Origin: Lysobacteraceae bacterium
Lineage (GTDB): Bacteria > Pseudomonadota > Gammaproteobacteria > Xanthomonadales > Xanthomonadaceae
Length of the DNA stretch: 64,000 bases
Assembly (NCBI GenBank): GCA_003241895.1
Contig: QBLY01000007.1
Span: 86,493 to 150,492 of the forward strand
Direction: 5' to 3'
Under the pieces are notes generated by a model. It had not been told where the DNA came from. It saw only the letters and a list, made by a program, of their open reading frames with translations, and did not search any database. The translations under genes and the position numbers were made by a program. Shown piece after piece: positions 38,917 through 47,518 of the stretch; positions within the stretch are counted from its first letter, which is position 1, and each line of letters starts with the position of its first letter.

Positions 38917-39020
38917 CAAAGCTGAACACCAACGCGCCCTGCGTTTGGTATCGCACCGAGTGCGCGGCGCTTTCATGTTTTTCTGTTGGGGCAATCCGCG
39001 TCTTCCCAACGAGGTTCGTC

Positions 39021-39737
39021 ATGAAGAATCCAACCCAGACCCTACTCACCACGGCCGTGCTGGTCGCCCTGCTGGCCGGCTGCCAGAGCACCGGCGGCTA
39101 CCAGCGCAGCAACAGTGGCGCCTATTACCCGCCCAACCAGCAGGAAACCGAAGAGCAGCGCATGAGCCGCACCCAGAAGGGCGCACTCATCGGCGCCGCG
39201 GTAGGCGTGGTGGCCGGCCTGCTCAGCGGCAGCGACGCCACCGAGCGCCGCCAGCGCGCGCTGGTCGGCGCCGGCGTCGGCGGCCTGACCGGTGGCGCCA
39301 TCGGCCGCTACCAGGACAACCAGGAGCGCGACCTGCGCGCCCGCATGCAGGGCACCGGCGTGAACGTGGTGCGCCAGGGCGACAACATCACCCTGGACAT
39401 GCCCGAAGCCATCACCTTCGGCTTCGACAGCGCGGTGCTGCGCTCGAACGCCAACGCCGCGCTGGACCGCGTCGCCGACACCCTGGTGCAGTACGACCAG
39501 ACCATCATCGAAGTCGCGGGCCATACCGACAGCGTCGGCACCGATGCCTACAACCAGCGCCTGTCCGAGCAGCGCGCCACGGCGGTGGGCAACTTCCTGG
39601 GCAGCCGCGGCGTCAACCGCGAGCGCCTGATCCTCACCGGCGCCGGCGAGCAGTATCCGGTGGCCAGCAACGACACCGATGCCGGCCGGGCCAAGAACCG
39701 CCGCGTCGAGATCACGCTGGTGCCGCTGCGCAACTGA
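39021..39737 (+). CDS. OmpA-family lipoprotein with glycine-zipper domain
   Basis: 238 residues. The lipoprotein signal is MKNPTQTLLTTAVLVALLAGC (Cys21). A glycine-zipper membrane-like segment follows (GALIGAAVGVVAGLLSGS ... RALVGAGVGGLTGGAIGRY), then a C-terminal OmpA peptidoglycan-binding domain. That domain has the standard motifs ITFGFDSAVLRSNANAALDRVA, VAGHTDSVGTDAYNQRLSEQRATAV, LTGAGEQYPVASNDTDAGRAKNRRVEI. It resembles YiaD-type outer-membrane lipoproteins that link the outer membrane to the cell wall. A strong terminator follows, closing the unit. Confidence 0.93.
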   Translation: MKNPTQTLLTTAVLVALLAGCQSTGGYQRSNSGAYYPPNQQETEEQRMSRTQKGALIGAAVGVVAGLLSGSDATERRQRALVGAGVGGLTGGAIGRYQDNQERDLRARMQGTGVNVVRQGDNITLDMPEAITFGFDSAVLRSNANAALDRVADTLVQYDQTIIEVAGHTDSVGTDAYNQRLSEQRATAVGNFLGSRGVNRERLILTGAGEQYPVASNDTDAGRAKNRRVEITLVPLRN

Positions 39738-39758
39738 TCATCGCCGAAGCGGGAACAC

Positions 39759-39790
39759 AACGACGCCCGGCTTGCCGGGCGTCGTTGTTT
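39759..39790. terminator. Bidirectional terminator between OmpA-like gene and ior gene
   Basis: AACGACGCCCGG-CTTG-CCGGGCGTCGTT is a 12-bp perfect stem with a 4-base loop, followed by GTTT on the plus strand. It serves the convergent OmpA-like and indolepyruvate oxidoreductase genes. Confidence 0.92.
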
Positions 39791-39827
39791 CAGGCGGAAC
39801 AGAGCTGCCGCGCGTGGGGCAAGGACA

Positions 39828-42800
39828 TCAGGCGGCGGCGGTGGCCTTGGCCGGCGCGCGCCACGCGGCCAGGAGCTCGGACTCGTGGGCCTTGGCCTTG
39901 GCGAAGTGCGCTTCCTTGACGTGGCCGTAGCCGCGGATGTGTTCGGGCACCGCGGCGATCTGCGTCGCCAAATCGACGTTGTCGTCGTCCAGCGTGCCCA
40001 GCAGCTCTTCCACCGTGCGCGCGTAGTCCACGATCAGCTGGCGCTCCATGCGGCGTTCCCCGGTTTTGCCGAACACGTCGAACGCACCGCCGCGCAGGAA
40101 CTTCAGGCGCTTGATCAGCTTGAACGCGGTGAAGATCCACGGCCCGAACTCCTGCTTCACCAGGTGGCCGTTGGCGTCGCGCTTGGACAGCATCGGCGGC
40201 GCCAGGTTGAAGTGGATCTTGTAGTCGCCGTCGAACTGCTTCGCGATGCGCTGCATGAACTCGCCCGAGGTGTACAGGCGCGCCACTTCGTACTCGTCCT
40301 TGTAGGCCATGAGCTTGAAGTAGTAGCGGGCCACCGCTTCGGTGAGCGCGGTGGAGCCTGACGCCTTGCGCGCTTCGGCCTGGCGCACCTTGTCCACCAG
40401 GGCGACGTAGCGGCCAGCGTAGGCGCGGTCCTGGTAGTCGGTGAGGAATTTCACGCGACGCTCGATGGTTTCGTCCAGCGTGGTGGACAGCACTTCGTCG
40501 TCCAGCGTCGCGGCTTGCGCTTCCATCGGCGTCTCGGCCAGGCCGGCGGCTTCCAGCACGGCCTGCGGGTCGATGGCGGCCAGGCGGCCCCAAGCGAACG
40601 CGGTCTTGTTCATTTCCACCGCGGCGCCGTTGAGTTCGATCGCGCGCACCAGGGCGTCGAAGCTGATCGGCACCAGGCCGCGCTGCCAGGCCACGCCCAG
40701 CATGAACAGGTTGGTGGCGATGGCGTCGCCCATCAGTGCGGTGGCGATCTCGGTGGCGGCGATCTGCAGCGGCTCGCGGCCGCCCATGGCGGTGCGGATG
40801 GCGTCGACGATGCCTTCGGCCGGGAACTGCATGTCCGGCATGCGGGTGAACGGGCCCGGCATGGCCTGGTAGTCGTTGATCACCACTTCGGTACGGTCGG
40901 CGCGGATCTTCGACAGCGCCCAGTAGTCGTTCACCACCACCATGTCGCAGCCCAGCACCAGGTCGGCCTCACCGGCGGCGATGCGCACCGCGTTGATGTC
41001 GGCCGGCGTGCGGGCGATGCGCACGTGGGTGGTGACGGCGCCGCCCTTCTGGGCCAGGCCGGTCTGGTCGAGCACGCTGGCGCCCTTGTTTTCCAGGTGT
41101 GCGGCCATGCCCAGCAGCGCCCCGATGGTCACCACGCCGGTGCCGCCAACGCCGGTGATCAGGATGTTCCAGGGCTGGTCGAGGTTGCCCACGATCACCG
41201 GCGCCGGCAGGTTGGCCAGGCGCTCGGCGTTGTCCACGCCCTTGCGCTTGCGCAGGCCCCCGCCCTTGATGGTGACGAAGCTGGGGCAGAAGCCCTTCAC
41301 GCAGCTGTAGTCCTTGTTGCAGTTGCTCTGGTCGATCTCGCGCTTGCGGCCGAACTCGGTTTCCTTGGGCAGGATCGCCACGCAGTTCGACTTCACGCCG
41401 CAGTCGCCGCAGCCCTCGCAGACCAGCGAGTTGATGGCGATGCGCTTGGCCGGGTCCACGGCCTTGCCGCGCTTGCGGCGGCGGCGCTTCTCGGCCGCGC
41501 AGGTCTGGTCGAAGATGATGATGGTGGTGCCGGGAACTTCGCGCAGGCGCTTCTGCTGGCTGTCGAGCTCGTCGCGGTCGAAGAACTCCACGCCCGAGGG
41601 GAAGAGGGACTTGTCGCTCCACTTGCCGATGTCGTCGCTCAACACCACGATGGTTTTCACGCCTTCGCTGCGCACCTGGTGGGCGATGTCGGGCACGGTG
41701 AGCGTGCCATCCACCGGCTGGCCGCCGGTCATGGCCACGGCGTCGTTGTAGAGGATCTTGTAGGTGATGTTCACCTTGGCCGCGACCGACTGGCGGATGG
41801 CCAGCGAGCCGGAGTGGAAGTAGGTGCCGTCGCCCAGGTTCTGGAACACGTGCTTTTCATCGGTGAACGGCGCCTGGCCCGACCACGTCACGCCTTCGCC
41901 ACCCATGTGGGTGAAGGTGTCGGTCTTGCGGTCCATCCACGTCACCATGTAATGGCAGCCGATGCCGCCCAGCGCGCGCGAGCCTTCGGGCACCACGGTG
42001 GACGAGTTGTGCGGGCAGCCGGCGCAGTAGTGCGGTACGCGCGGGAAGTTGGCGCGCGGCTGGGCCAGCTCGTTCTCTTTCTCGTCCATCCACTTCAGGA
42101 CGCCGCGGATGTGCTCGGTGTCGTGGAACTTCTGGATGCGGCGGCCGATCACGCCGGCGATGGTGGCCGGGGTCAGCTCGTTGGTGCTGGGCAGCACCCA
42201 GTTATCGAGCTCGTCGTACTTGCCGATGATGCTGGGGCGATGCTCCCAGTTGTACATGTATTCCTTCATCTGGCGTTCGATGAAGCTGCGCTTCTCCTCG
42301 ACCACGATGATGTCCTGCAGCCCGCGCGCAAACTCGCGGATGCCCAGCGGCTCCAGCGGCCAGGTCATGCCGACCTTGTAGACGCGGATGCCGATCTCTT
42401 CGGCCATCTTGCGATCAATGCCCAGGTATTCCAGCGCCTGCAGCACGTCCAGGTAGCTCTTGCCGGTGGTGACGATGCCCAGGCGCGCCTTGGGTGAATC
42501 GAATATCACCTTGTCGATGTGGTTGGCGCGGGCAAAGGCCTGCGCGGCCTTTACCGCGAACTGGTGCAGGCGCATTTCCTGGTTCAGCGGCGGGTCCGGC
42601 CAGCGTATGTTGAGACCGCCCTGGGGCATGACGAAATCGCCCGGCAGGATGATGTCGAGCTGGTGCGGGTTGACGTTCACCGACGCCGACGATTCCACCG
42701 TCTCGGCAATCGTCTTGAAGCCGATCCAGCGCCCCGTGTAGCGGCTCATCGCCCAGCCCAGCAGGCCCATGTCCAGGATGTCCTGCACGCCGGCCGGGTT

Positions 42801-43343
42801 GAGGATGGGCATCATCGCCGACTCGAACTCACCCTCGGAGCCGTGCGGCAGCGTGGACGAGCGGCAGGCGTGGTCGTCGGCGGCCAGCGCCAGCACGCCG
42901 CCCATGCGCGACGTGCCGGCGGCGTTGCCGTGCTTGAACACGTCGCCGCAGCGGTCCACGCCCGGGCCCTTGCCGTACCACATCGAAAACACGCCGTCGT
43001 ACTTCGCACCCGGGAACAGGTTGGTCTGCTGGCTGCCCCACACCATGGTCGCGCCCAGGTCTTCGTTGAGGCCCGGCGTGAACTCGATGCCCGAAGCGGC
43101 CAGGTGCTTCTTGGCCTTCCACAGCTCCAGGTCGAAGCCGCCCAGCGGCGACCCGCGGTAGCCCGAGATGAAGCCGGCCGTATTGGCCCCGGCCGCGCGG
43201 TCGCGCATCTGCTGCATCAGCGGCAGCCGCACCAGCGCCTGCACGCCGGACAGGTAGATCCGGCCCTCTTCGCGGGTGTATTTCGACTGCAGGTCGTAGT
43301 CGCGGTCGAGCGTCTGGGGGGCGGGCAGGGTTGGAACGGACAT
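39828..43343 (-). CDS. Indolepyruvate ferredoxin oxidoreductase, alpha/beta fused
   Basis: 1171-residue cytoplasmic enzyme that oxidatively decarboxylates aryl pyruvates (indolepyruvate, phenylpyruvate) to acyl-CoA with ferredoxin, using thiamine diphosphate. Order of parts: TPP/pyrimidine domains (GFISGYRGSPLGGFDLELW; LNEDLGATMVWGSQQ), a central TPP domain with HYCAGCPHNSS and GGIGCHYMVTWMDR, a cysteine cluster CEGCGDCGVKSNC for an iron-sulfur centre, a gamma domain VGGTGVVTIGALLGMAAHLE, and a C-terminal DUF6537-like region. Start MSVPTLPAPQTLDRDY is chosen; the track extension reads through repeat DNA. The fused form is common in proteobacteria. Confidence 0.93.
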   Translation of the reverse strand: MSVPTLPAPQTLDRDYDLQSKYTREEGRIYLSGVQALVRLPLMQQMRDRAAGANTAGFISGYRGSPLGGFDLELWKAKKHLAASGIEFTPGLNEDLGATMVWGSQQTNLFPGAKYDGVFSMWYGKGPGVDRCGDVFKHGNAAGTSRMGGVLALAADDHACRSSTLPHGSEGEFESAMMPILNPAGVQDILDMGLLGWAMSRYTGRWIGFKTIAETVESSASVNVNPHQLDIILPGDFVMPQGGLNIRWPDPPLNQEMRLHQFAVKAAQAFARANHIDKVIFDSPKARLGIVTTGKSYLDVLQALEYLGIDRKMAEEIGIRVYKVGMTWPLEPLGIREFARGLQDIIVVEEKRSFIERQMKEYMYNWEHRPSIIGKYDELDNWVLPSTNELTPATIAGVIGRRIQKFHDTEHIRGVLKWMDEKENELAQPRANFPRVPHYCAGCPHNSSTVVPEGSRALGGIGCHYMVTWMDRKTDTFTHMGGEGVTWSGQAPFTDEKHVFQNLGDGTYFHSGSLAIRQSVAAKVNITYKILYNDAVAMTGGQPVDGTLTVPDIAHQVRSEGVKTIVVLSDDIGKWSDKSLFPSGVEFFDRDELDSQQKRLREVPGTTIIIFDQTCAAEKRRRRKRGKAVDPAKRIAINSLVCEGCGDCGVKSNCVAILPKETEFGRKREIDQSNCNKDYSCVKGFCPSFVTIKGGGLRKRKGVDNAERLANLPAPVIVGNLDQPWNILITGVGGTGVVTIGALLGMAAHLENKGASVLDQTGLAQKGGAVTTHVRIARTPADINAVRIAAGEADLVLGCDMVVVNDYWALSKIRADRTEVVINDYQAMPGPFTRMPDMQFPAEGIVDAIRTAMGGREPLQIAATEIATALMGDAIATNLFMLGVAWQRGLVPISFDALVRAIELNGAAVEMNKTAFAWGRLAAIDPQAVLEAAGLAETPMEAQAATLDDEVLSTTLDETIERRVKFLTDYQDRAYAGRYVALVDKVRQAEARKASGSTALTEAVARYYFKLMAYKDEYEVARLYTSGEFMQRIAKQFDGDYKIHFNLAPPMLSKRDANGHLVKQEFGPWIFTAFKLIKRLKFLRGGAFDVFGKTGERRMERQLIVDYARTVEELLGTLDDDNVDLATQIAAVPEHIRGYGHVKEAHFAKAKAHESELLAAWRAPAKATAAA

Positions 43344-43653
43344 GGCGGGGATTCCGAGGCTGGAGCAAAGACTCGGAATTATACCTGCCCGGGCCCTGCC
43401 GGCATGAAGGCGGTGGCGAACCAAAAGAAAGCCCCAACGTGCGAAAGTAAGCCCCAAAAAAACAAGCCGGCGCGCATATCGGAACCGAAAGAAAGTGACC
43501 TGCCCCCTCTGAGCCATGGCGACGGTTTGCCGGGAACCTTCCCCGACGGGTGAAAAGAGCGGCCCCAGCGGCGCATCACCTGGGAACGTCGATCCCCGCA
43601 GCGCCTCAAGGCGGGGAATCTTGTGGCCATGTCACCGGCGGGGCAGGATGCGC
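43344..43653. other. 310-bp intergenic region with AAAGAAAG direct repeats
   Basis: No convincing gene. GAACCAAAAGAAAG (43418-43431) recurs as GAACCGAAAGAAAG (43482-43495) 64 bases apart, and AAGCCCCAA occurs twice between them. The A-rich, purine-strand composition differs from the surrounding GC-rich coding DNA. The short ORFs on both strands here (for example around 43516-43798) look like shadows. It separates the minus-strand pilU gene from the ior gene start. Confidence 0.6.
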
Positions 43654-44769
43654 TCAGCTGTCGTCCAGGGACAGTTCCGTGAAGTCGACATCGCCCCCTT
43701 TGGGCGGCGGACCGGCCAGGCGGATATGCAGCGCCAGATCCGTCTGGGAATCCGAATTGGCCAACGCCGCCTTGTATGAAATCCGGCCGGCGGCATAGAG
43801 GTCGTAGAGCGACTGGTCGAAGGTGATCATCCCACCGGTCAACGCCGCCTCCTTCATTGCTTCCTTCAGGGACGATATTTCCCCCTTCGCGATCAGGTCC
43901 GAAACGTAGGCCGTCAGCAGCAGTATCTCCATCGCCGGCACGTACTTGTTGTCGACCGTGCGCACCAGGCGCTGCGAAATCACCGCGCGCAGGTTGAGCG
44001 ACAGGTCGATCAGCAGCGCCGCCCGTGCGGTGTCGGGGAAGAAATTGATGATCCGCTCGAGCGTCTGGTTGGCGTTGTTCGCGTGCAGGGTCGACAGGCA
44101 CAGGTGCCCGGTTTCCGCATAGGCGATGGCGTGCTGCATGGTTTCTCGGTCGCGTATCTCGCCGATCATGATCACGTCCGGCGCCTCGCGCATCGCGTTC
44201 TTCAGCGCGCTTGAGTAGTCGCGCGTGTCGATGCCAATCTCGCGCTGGTCAACCACCGACTGCTTGTGCTTGTGGATGAACTCGATGGGCTCCTCGATGG
44301 TGAGGATGTGTCCGGCACGATTTTCATTGCGATAGTCGATCATCGACGCCAGCGTGGTGGACTTGCCCGAGCCGGTGCTGCCGACCACCAGGATCAGTCC
44401 GCGCGGCGTCATTATCAGGTCCTCCAGGATCTTGGGAAGGTTGAGCGAGGCGAGCGAGGGGATCTCGGACTTGATGTAGCGTGCCACCAGCGCGATGTCA
44501 CCGCGTTGCCGGTAGATGTTCACCCGGAACCGGCCGACGTCTTTCAGGCCGACGGCGAGGTTCATTTCCATCGTTTCCTCGAACACAGCCTGCTGGCGCT
44601 CGGTCATCAGCGAGTACGCCATGCCGCGCATGTCCTCGCTGTTCATTGGTTCGTGCTTGAGGTGAAGCGTCTCGCCGTTGATCTTCAGGCATGGCGCAAC
44701 GCCGCTGCTCAGGAACAGGTCCGAGCCGTTGCGTGCGGCCAGCAATTGCAGGAGCGATGAAATCTGCAT
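43654..44769 (-). CDS. pilU: Type IV pilus retraction ATPase PilU
   Basis: 371-residue PilT/PilU-family hexameric ATPase that acts with PilT at the cell membrane to retract type IV pili. Motifs: Walker A VGSTGSGKSTTL, Asp box TIEEPIEF, Walker B DVIMIGEIRDRETM, and His box GHLCLSTLHANNANQTLERIINFF. It is longer than PilT (about 345) and has the extended acidic tail DVDFTELSLDDS, which favours PilU. The ATG follows a GAGGAAAAAA ribosome site. It is 44 bases downstream of a second, GspE-like ATPase gene on the same strand; no other pil genes are nearby. Confidence 0.9.
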   Translation of the reverse strand: MQISSLLQLLAARNGSDLFLSSGVAPCLKINGETLHLKHEPMNSEDMRGMAYSLMTERQQAVFEETMEMNLAVGLKDVGRFRVNIYRQRGDIALVARYIKSEIPSLASLNLPKILEDLIMTPRGLILVVGSTGSGKSTTLASMIDYRNENRAGHILTIEEPIEFIHKHKQSVVDQREIGIDTRDYSSALKNAMREAPDVIMIGEIRDRETMQHAIAYAETGHLCLSTLHANNANQTLERIINFFPDTARAALLIDLSLNLRAVISQRLVRTVDNKYVPAMEILLLTAYVSDLIAKGEISSLKEAMKEAALTGGMITFDQSLYDLYAAGRISYKAALANSDSQTDLALHIRLAGPPPKGGDVDFTELSLDDS

Positions 44770-44813
44770 GGTTTTTTCCTCGATCAAATCGACTCAACGG
44801 GCTTGGGTGACGG

Positions 44814-47327
44814 TCATGTCGTCGCGGACCTGGCGCTGGGCAGGTCAAGCAGGCCTTCGAGCACCTTCTCGATGGCGTCCTGCCGCAGCAGGCGCATGCC
44901 GCTGCGTTCCGATGCGTCCAGCACTTGCGGCACCGAACCGCGGGATCGGATGGTGTCCTTGACTTCGGGCGAACCGGGAAGCAGCTCATACACGCCAAGC
45001 CGACCCTTCAGCCCGCCCTTGCATTCGGGGCAGCCAACCGCCTCATGCAGCATCAAGGGCCCGTCCTTGGCATACCACTCGCGCCATCGCGCGATCACCG
45101 CCGGCGGTTCCTGCACGGAGCCTTCGCAGTACTCCTGCGCCAGCGACAGGATTTCCGCTTCGCTGGCGGGCCGCGCGCGCTTGCATTTCGGGCAAAGCTT
45201 GCGCGCCAGGCGCTGCGAGAGGATGCCGATGAGCGCGTCGGAGAAATTGAACGGATCCATGCCCAGCTCCAGCAGCCGCACCACGCTTTCGGCGGCGCTG
45301 TTGGTGTGCAGCGTCGAGAACACCAGGTGGCCGGTGAGGGACGCTTCGATGCCGATCTTGGTCGTTTCCACGTCGCGCATCTCGCCGACCATGATCACGT
45401 CGGGGTCGGCGCGCAGGAAGGCGCGCATGGCGGCCGCGAAGGTCCAGCCTATCGGGGTGTTGATCTGTACCTGGCGCAGTCCCGCCTGGGTGATCTCCAC
45501 CGGGTCCTCGGCGGTCCATATCTTTATGTCCGGCTGGTTTATCGTGTGCAGCACCGAATGGAGCGTGGTGGTCTTGCCCGACCCGGTGGGCCCGCACACC
45601 AGGAAAAGCCCGTAACTGCGCGAGACCATTTCCTGGATGTTGGCCAGGTCGACGTTGCACAGGCCCAGCTTTTCCAGCGGCAGCGGCTCGACCCCTCCCA
45701 GGATGCGCAACACCACGTCTTCCATGCCGTTCGCGGTCGGCACCACCGCCACCCTCAGTTCTATCTGCAGGACGTTGTAGCGCCCGAAGTCGATCTTGCC
45801 GTCCTGGGCGTGCCGGTGCTCGGATATGTCCAGGTTTGCCATGACCTTGATCCGCGACACCAGCGCCCCGCGATAGGCTGGCTGCAGCTCCAGGTAGTCC
45901 TCCAGTTCGCCATCCTTGCGGAAGCGGATGCGCGTGTTGGCCCTTCCTGCGTTGCTTTCGATGTGGATATCGGATGCGCCCTGCGCATGTGCCTCCAGGA
46001 TGATCTTGTTGGTCAGCCGGACCAGCGCGTTCTCGGAAACGCGGGGGTCTGAATCGCCCACCTGGGCATCGGCTTCCTGGCGTGGGGCGTCGCGGCTGAG
46101 CGCCTGGGTCAGCTCCTCCACGTTGGCGCGCCGCAGGTTCATGTCCTGCATGCCCTTGGCGAGATAGTCTGCGCGCGCGCCGGCGGAGGAAGACCCGCCG
46201 ATGTCGAACCCAGCGTATTCCTTGGCGATCCTGGCGCGCAGTTCAATCGGATCGGCGATGACCGGGACGATGCGCTGCTTGACGATGAATTCGAGCTCAT
46301 GCGCGAAATCCATCGACAGCGGGTCTTCCATCGCGACCACCAGCCCGCTCGGCAGGCGCAGCAGGGGGAGCACCTGGTAGTGGGATGCGAAGCTGGGGTT
46401 CACCAGCTCCAGCACGAGGGGATTGATCCTGAATTCGCGCAGGTTGACGAACGGGATCCCGAGCTTCTTCGACAGCGCCATCTGAACCGCACGCTCGGTC
46501 ACCGCGCCCATTTCAACCAGGATGTCGCCGACCCGCAGCGTCCTGTCGGCCAGCTGCAGTTCCAGCGCCTCGGCCAGCTGCGCGGCTGACACAAGCCCGG
46601 CATCCACCAGCAGGTCGCCCACCGTCATGGACGGATGGTTCACGTGCAGCGACAGCGCCCTCATGAGTTCGTCCTGCGAAACGATGCCGCGGTCCATCAG
46701 CTGCTCGCCCAGCCTGTCCCCGCGCAGCCTGGACTGCTTGTTCAGGGCGGCCAACAGTGCGTCGCTGCTGATCTCGCCGGTTTCCTCGAGGGCGCCACCC
46801 AACGGCGGGCCGATCCGGAAGTCGTCCACCTGCTGGGCGGGAATGAAAGCGCGCAGCACCAGCCGATTTTCCCGTTCGGGGAGATAGAGGAACAGGCCGT
46901 CGCGGCTCTTCAGGAATCCGCGGGTGCTGCCGTCCATGGACTTGCCGTCGCGAAAGCGAACCGCGAAGCTGGTTTCCTCATCGAACTGCGAACCGTCGCT
47001 GCCTACGCTTTCCAGCACATGGAAGTCGCGCCTGAGGTCGAACGCCGCCGTCAGGCGGATCACGCGGATGGCGTCGAGGGCGAAGCTATGCCGACCTTGG
47101 CCATCGGCCGACCCCAGGTCGACCGACGCAACCCCGGGCGAGAAGCCGTGCAGCGCGCCGTTGAAGATGCGCCCGTCCATCAGTTCGATGCTGCAGTGCT
47201 GCTCTTCTCCCGGGACCGGCGCGGCGGCCTGCCTGAAGTAAGGCGGGGTCGGCCATGCCGGCGCTTTGGTTGCCGGCGCCGAACCCACCGGGCCTGTCAC
47301 TGGTTGCATCGCTGAACCCTCGGCCAT
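44814..47327 (-). CDS. GspE/PilB-family ATPase with MshEN-like repeats and duplicated N-terminal domain
   Basis: 837 residues, much longer than PilB or GspE (about 500-580). Residues 45-165 contain two tandem beta-rich units (SIELMDGRIFNGALHGF and FAVRFRDGKSMDGSTRGF) that I do not recognise. Residues 205-288 carry three copies of a RLGxxLxxxGxVxxxxLxxAL motif, the MshEN/T2SSE_N type that can bind c-di-GMP. The ATPase core has GPTGSGKTTTLHS, AEDPVEIT, DPDVIMVGEMRDVET, TGHLVFSTLHTNSAAESV and the zinc pair CPKCKRA ... CPECKGG. It is predicted to be an assembly motor. It is cotranscribed with pilU. The start may be 47327 or 47309. Confidence 0.88.
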   Translation of the reverse strand: MAEGSAMQPVTGPVGSAPATKAPAWPTPPYFRQAAAPVPGEEQHCSIELMDGRIFNGALHGFSPGVASVDLGSADGQGRHSFALDAIRVIRLTAAFDLRRDFHVLESVGSDGSQFDEETSFAVRFRDGKSMDGSTRGFLKSRDGLFLYLPERENRLVLRAFIPAQQVDDFRIGPPLGGALEETGEISSDALLAALNKQSRLRGDRLGEQLMDRGIVSQDELMRALSLHVNHPSMTVGDLLVDAGLVSAAQLAEALELQLADRTLRVGDILVEMGAVTERAVQMALSKKLGIPFVNLREFRINPLVLELVNPSFASHYQVLPLLRLPSGLVVAMEDPLSMDFAHELEFIVKQRIVPVIADPIELRARIAKEYAGFDIGGSSSAGARADYLAKGMQDMNLRRANVEELTQALSRDAPRQEADAQVGDSDPRVSENALVRLTNKIILEAHAQGASDIHIESNAGRANTRIRFRKDGELEDYLELQPAYRGALVSRIKVMANLDISEHRHAQDGKIDFGRYNVLQIELRVAVVPTANGMEDVVLRILGGVEPLPLEKLGLCNVDLANIQEMVSRSYGLFLVCGPTGSGKTTTLHSVLHTINQPDIKIWTAEDPVEITQAGLRQVQINTPIGWTFAAAMRAFLRADPDVIMVGEMRDVETTKIGIEASLTGHLVFSTLHTNSAAESVVRLLELGMDPFNFSDALIGILSQRLARKLCPKCKRARPASEAEILSLAQEYCEGSVQEPPAVIARWREWYAKDGPLMLHEAVGCPECKGGLKGRLGVYELLPGSPEVKDTIRSRGSVPQVLDASERSGMRLLRQDAIEKVLEGLLDLPSARSATT

Positions 47328-47518
47328 CGCAAGGCATGCCTTTGGTCGAGCGTACTCCCATTATCCCGGGCGTTGCGACTGCGCGCCAAGCCACTGCCGG
47401 CTCACCAGGCAGCCACCGCAGCCGTATCGAAGGTCCGGCCCCGGTCCCGATCAACCTGTTGCATGACCACATCCAGACCCGAAGCTGACCGCCAGGCACG
47501 ATGTGCACCGACCAGCTT

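Noticed and set aside
38364-39737. 457-aa ORF that would fuse a long N-terminus to the OmpA-like protein
   Set aside because: The extra N-terminus is an off-frame reading of the ABC permease. The lipoprotein signal at 39021 marks the true start.
40515-42497. 660-codon plus-strand ORF opposite the indolepyruvate oxidoreductase
   Set aside because: Antisense shadow; biased Val/His/Gln/Ala composition and no recognised motif.
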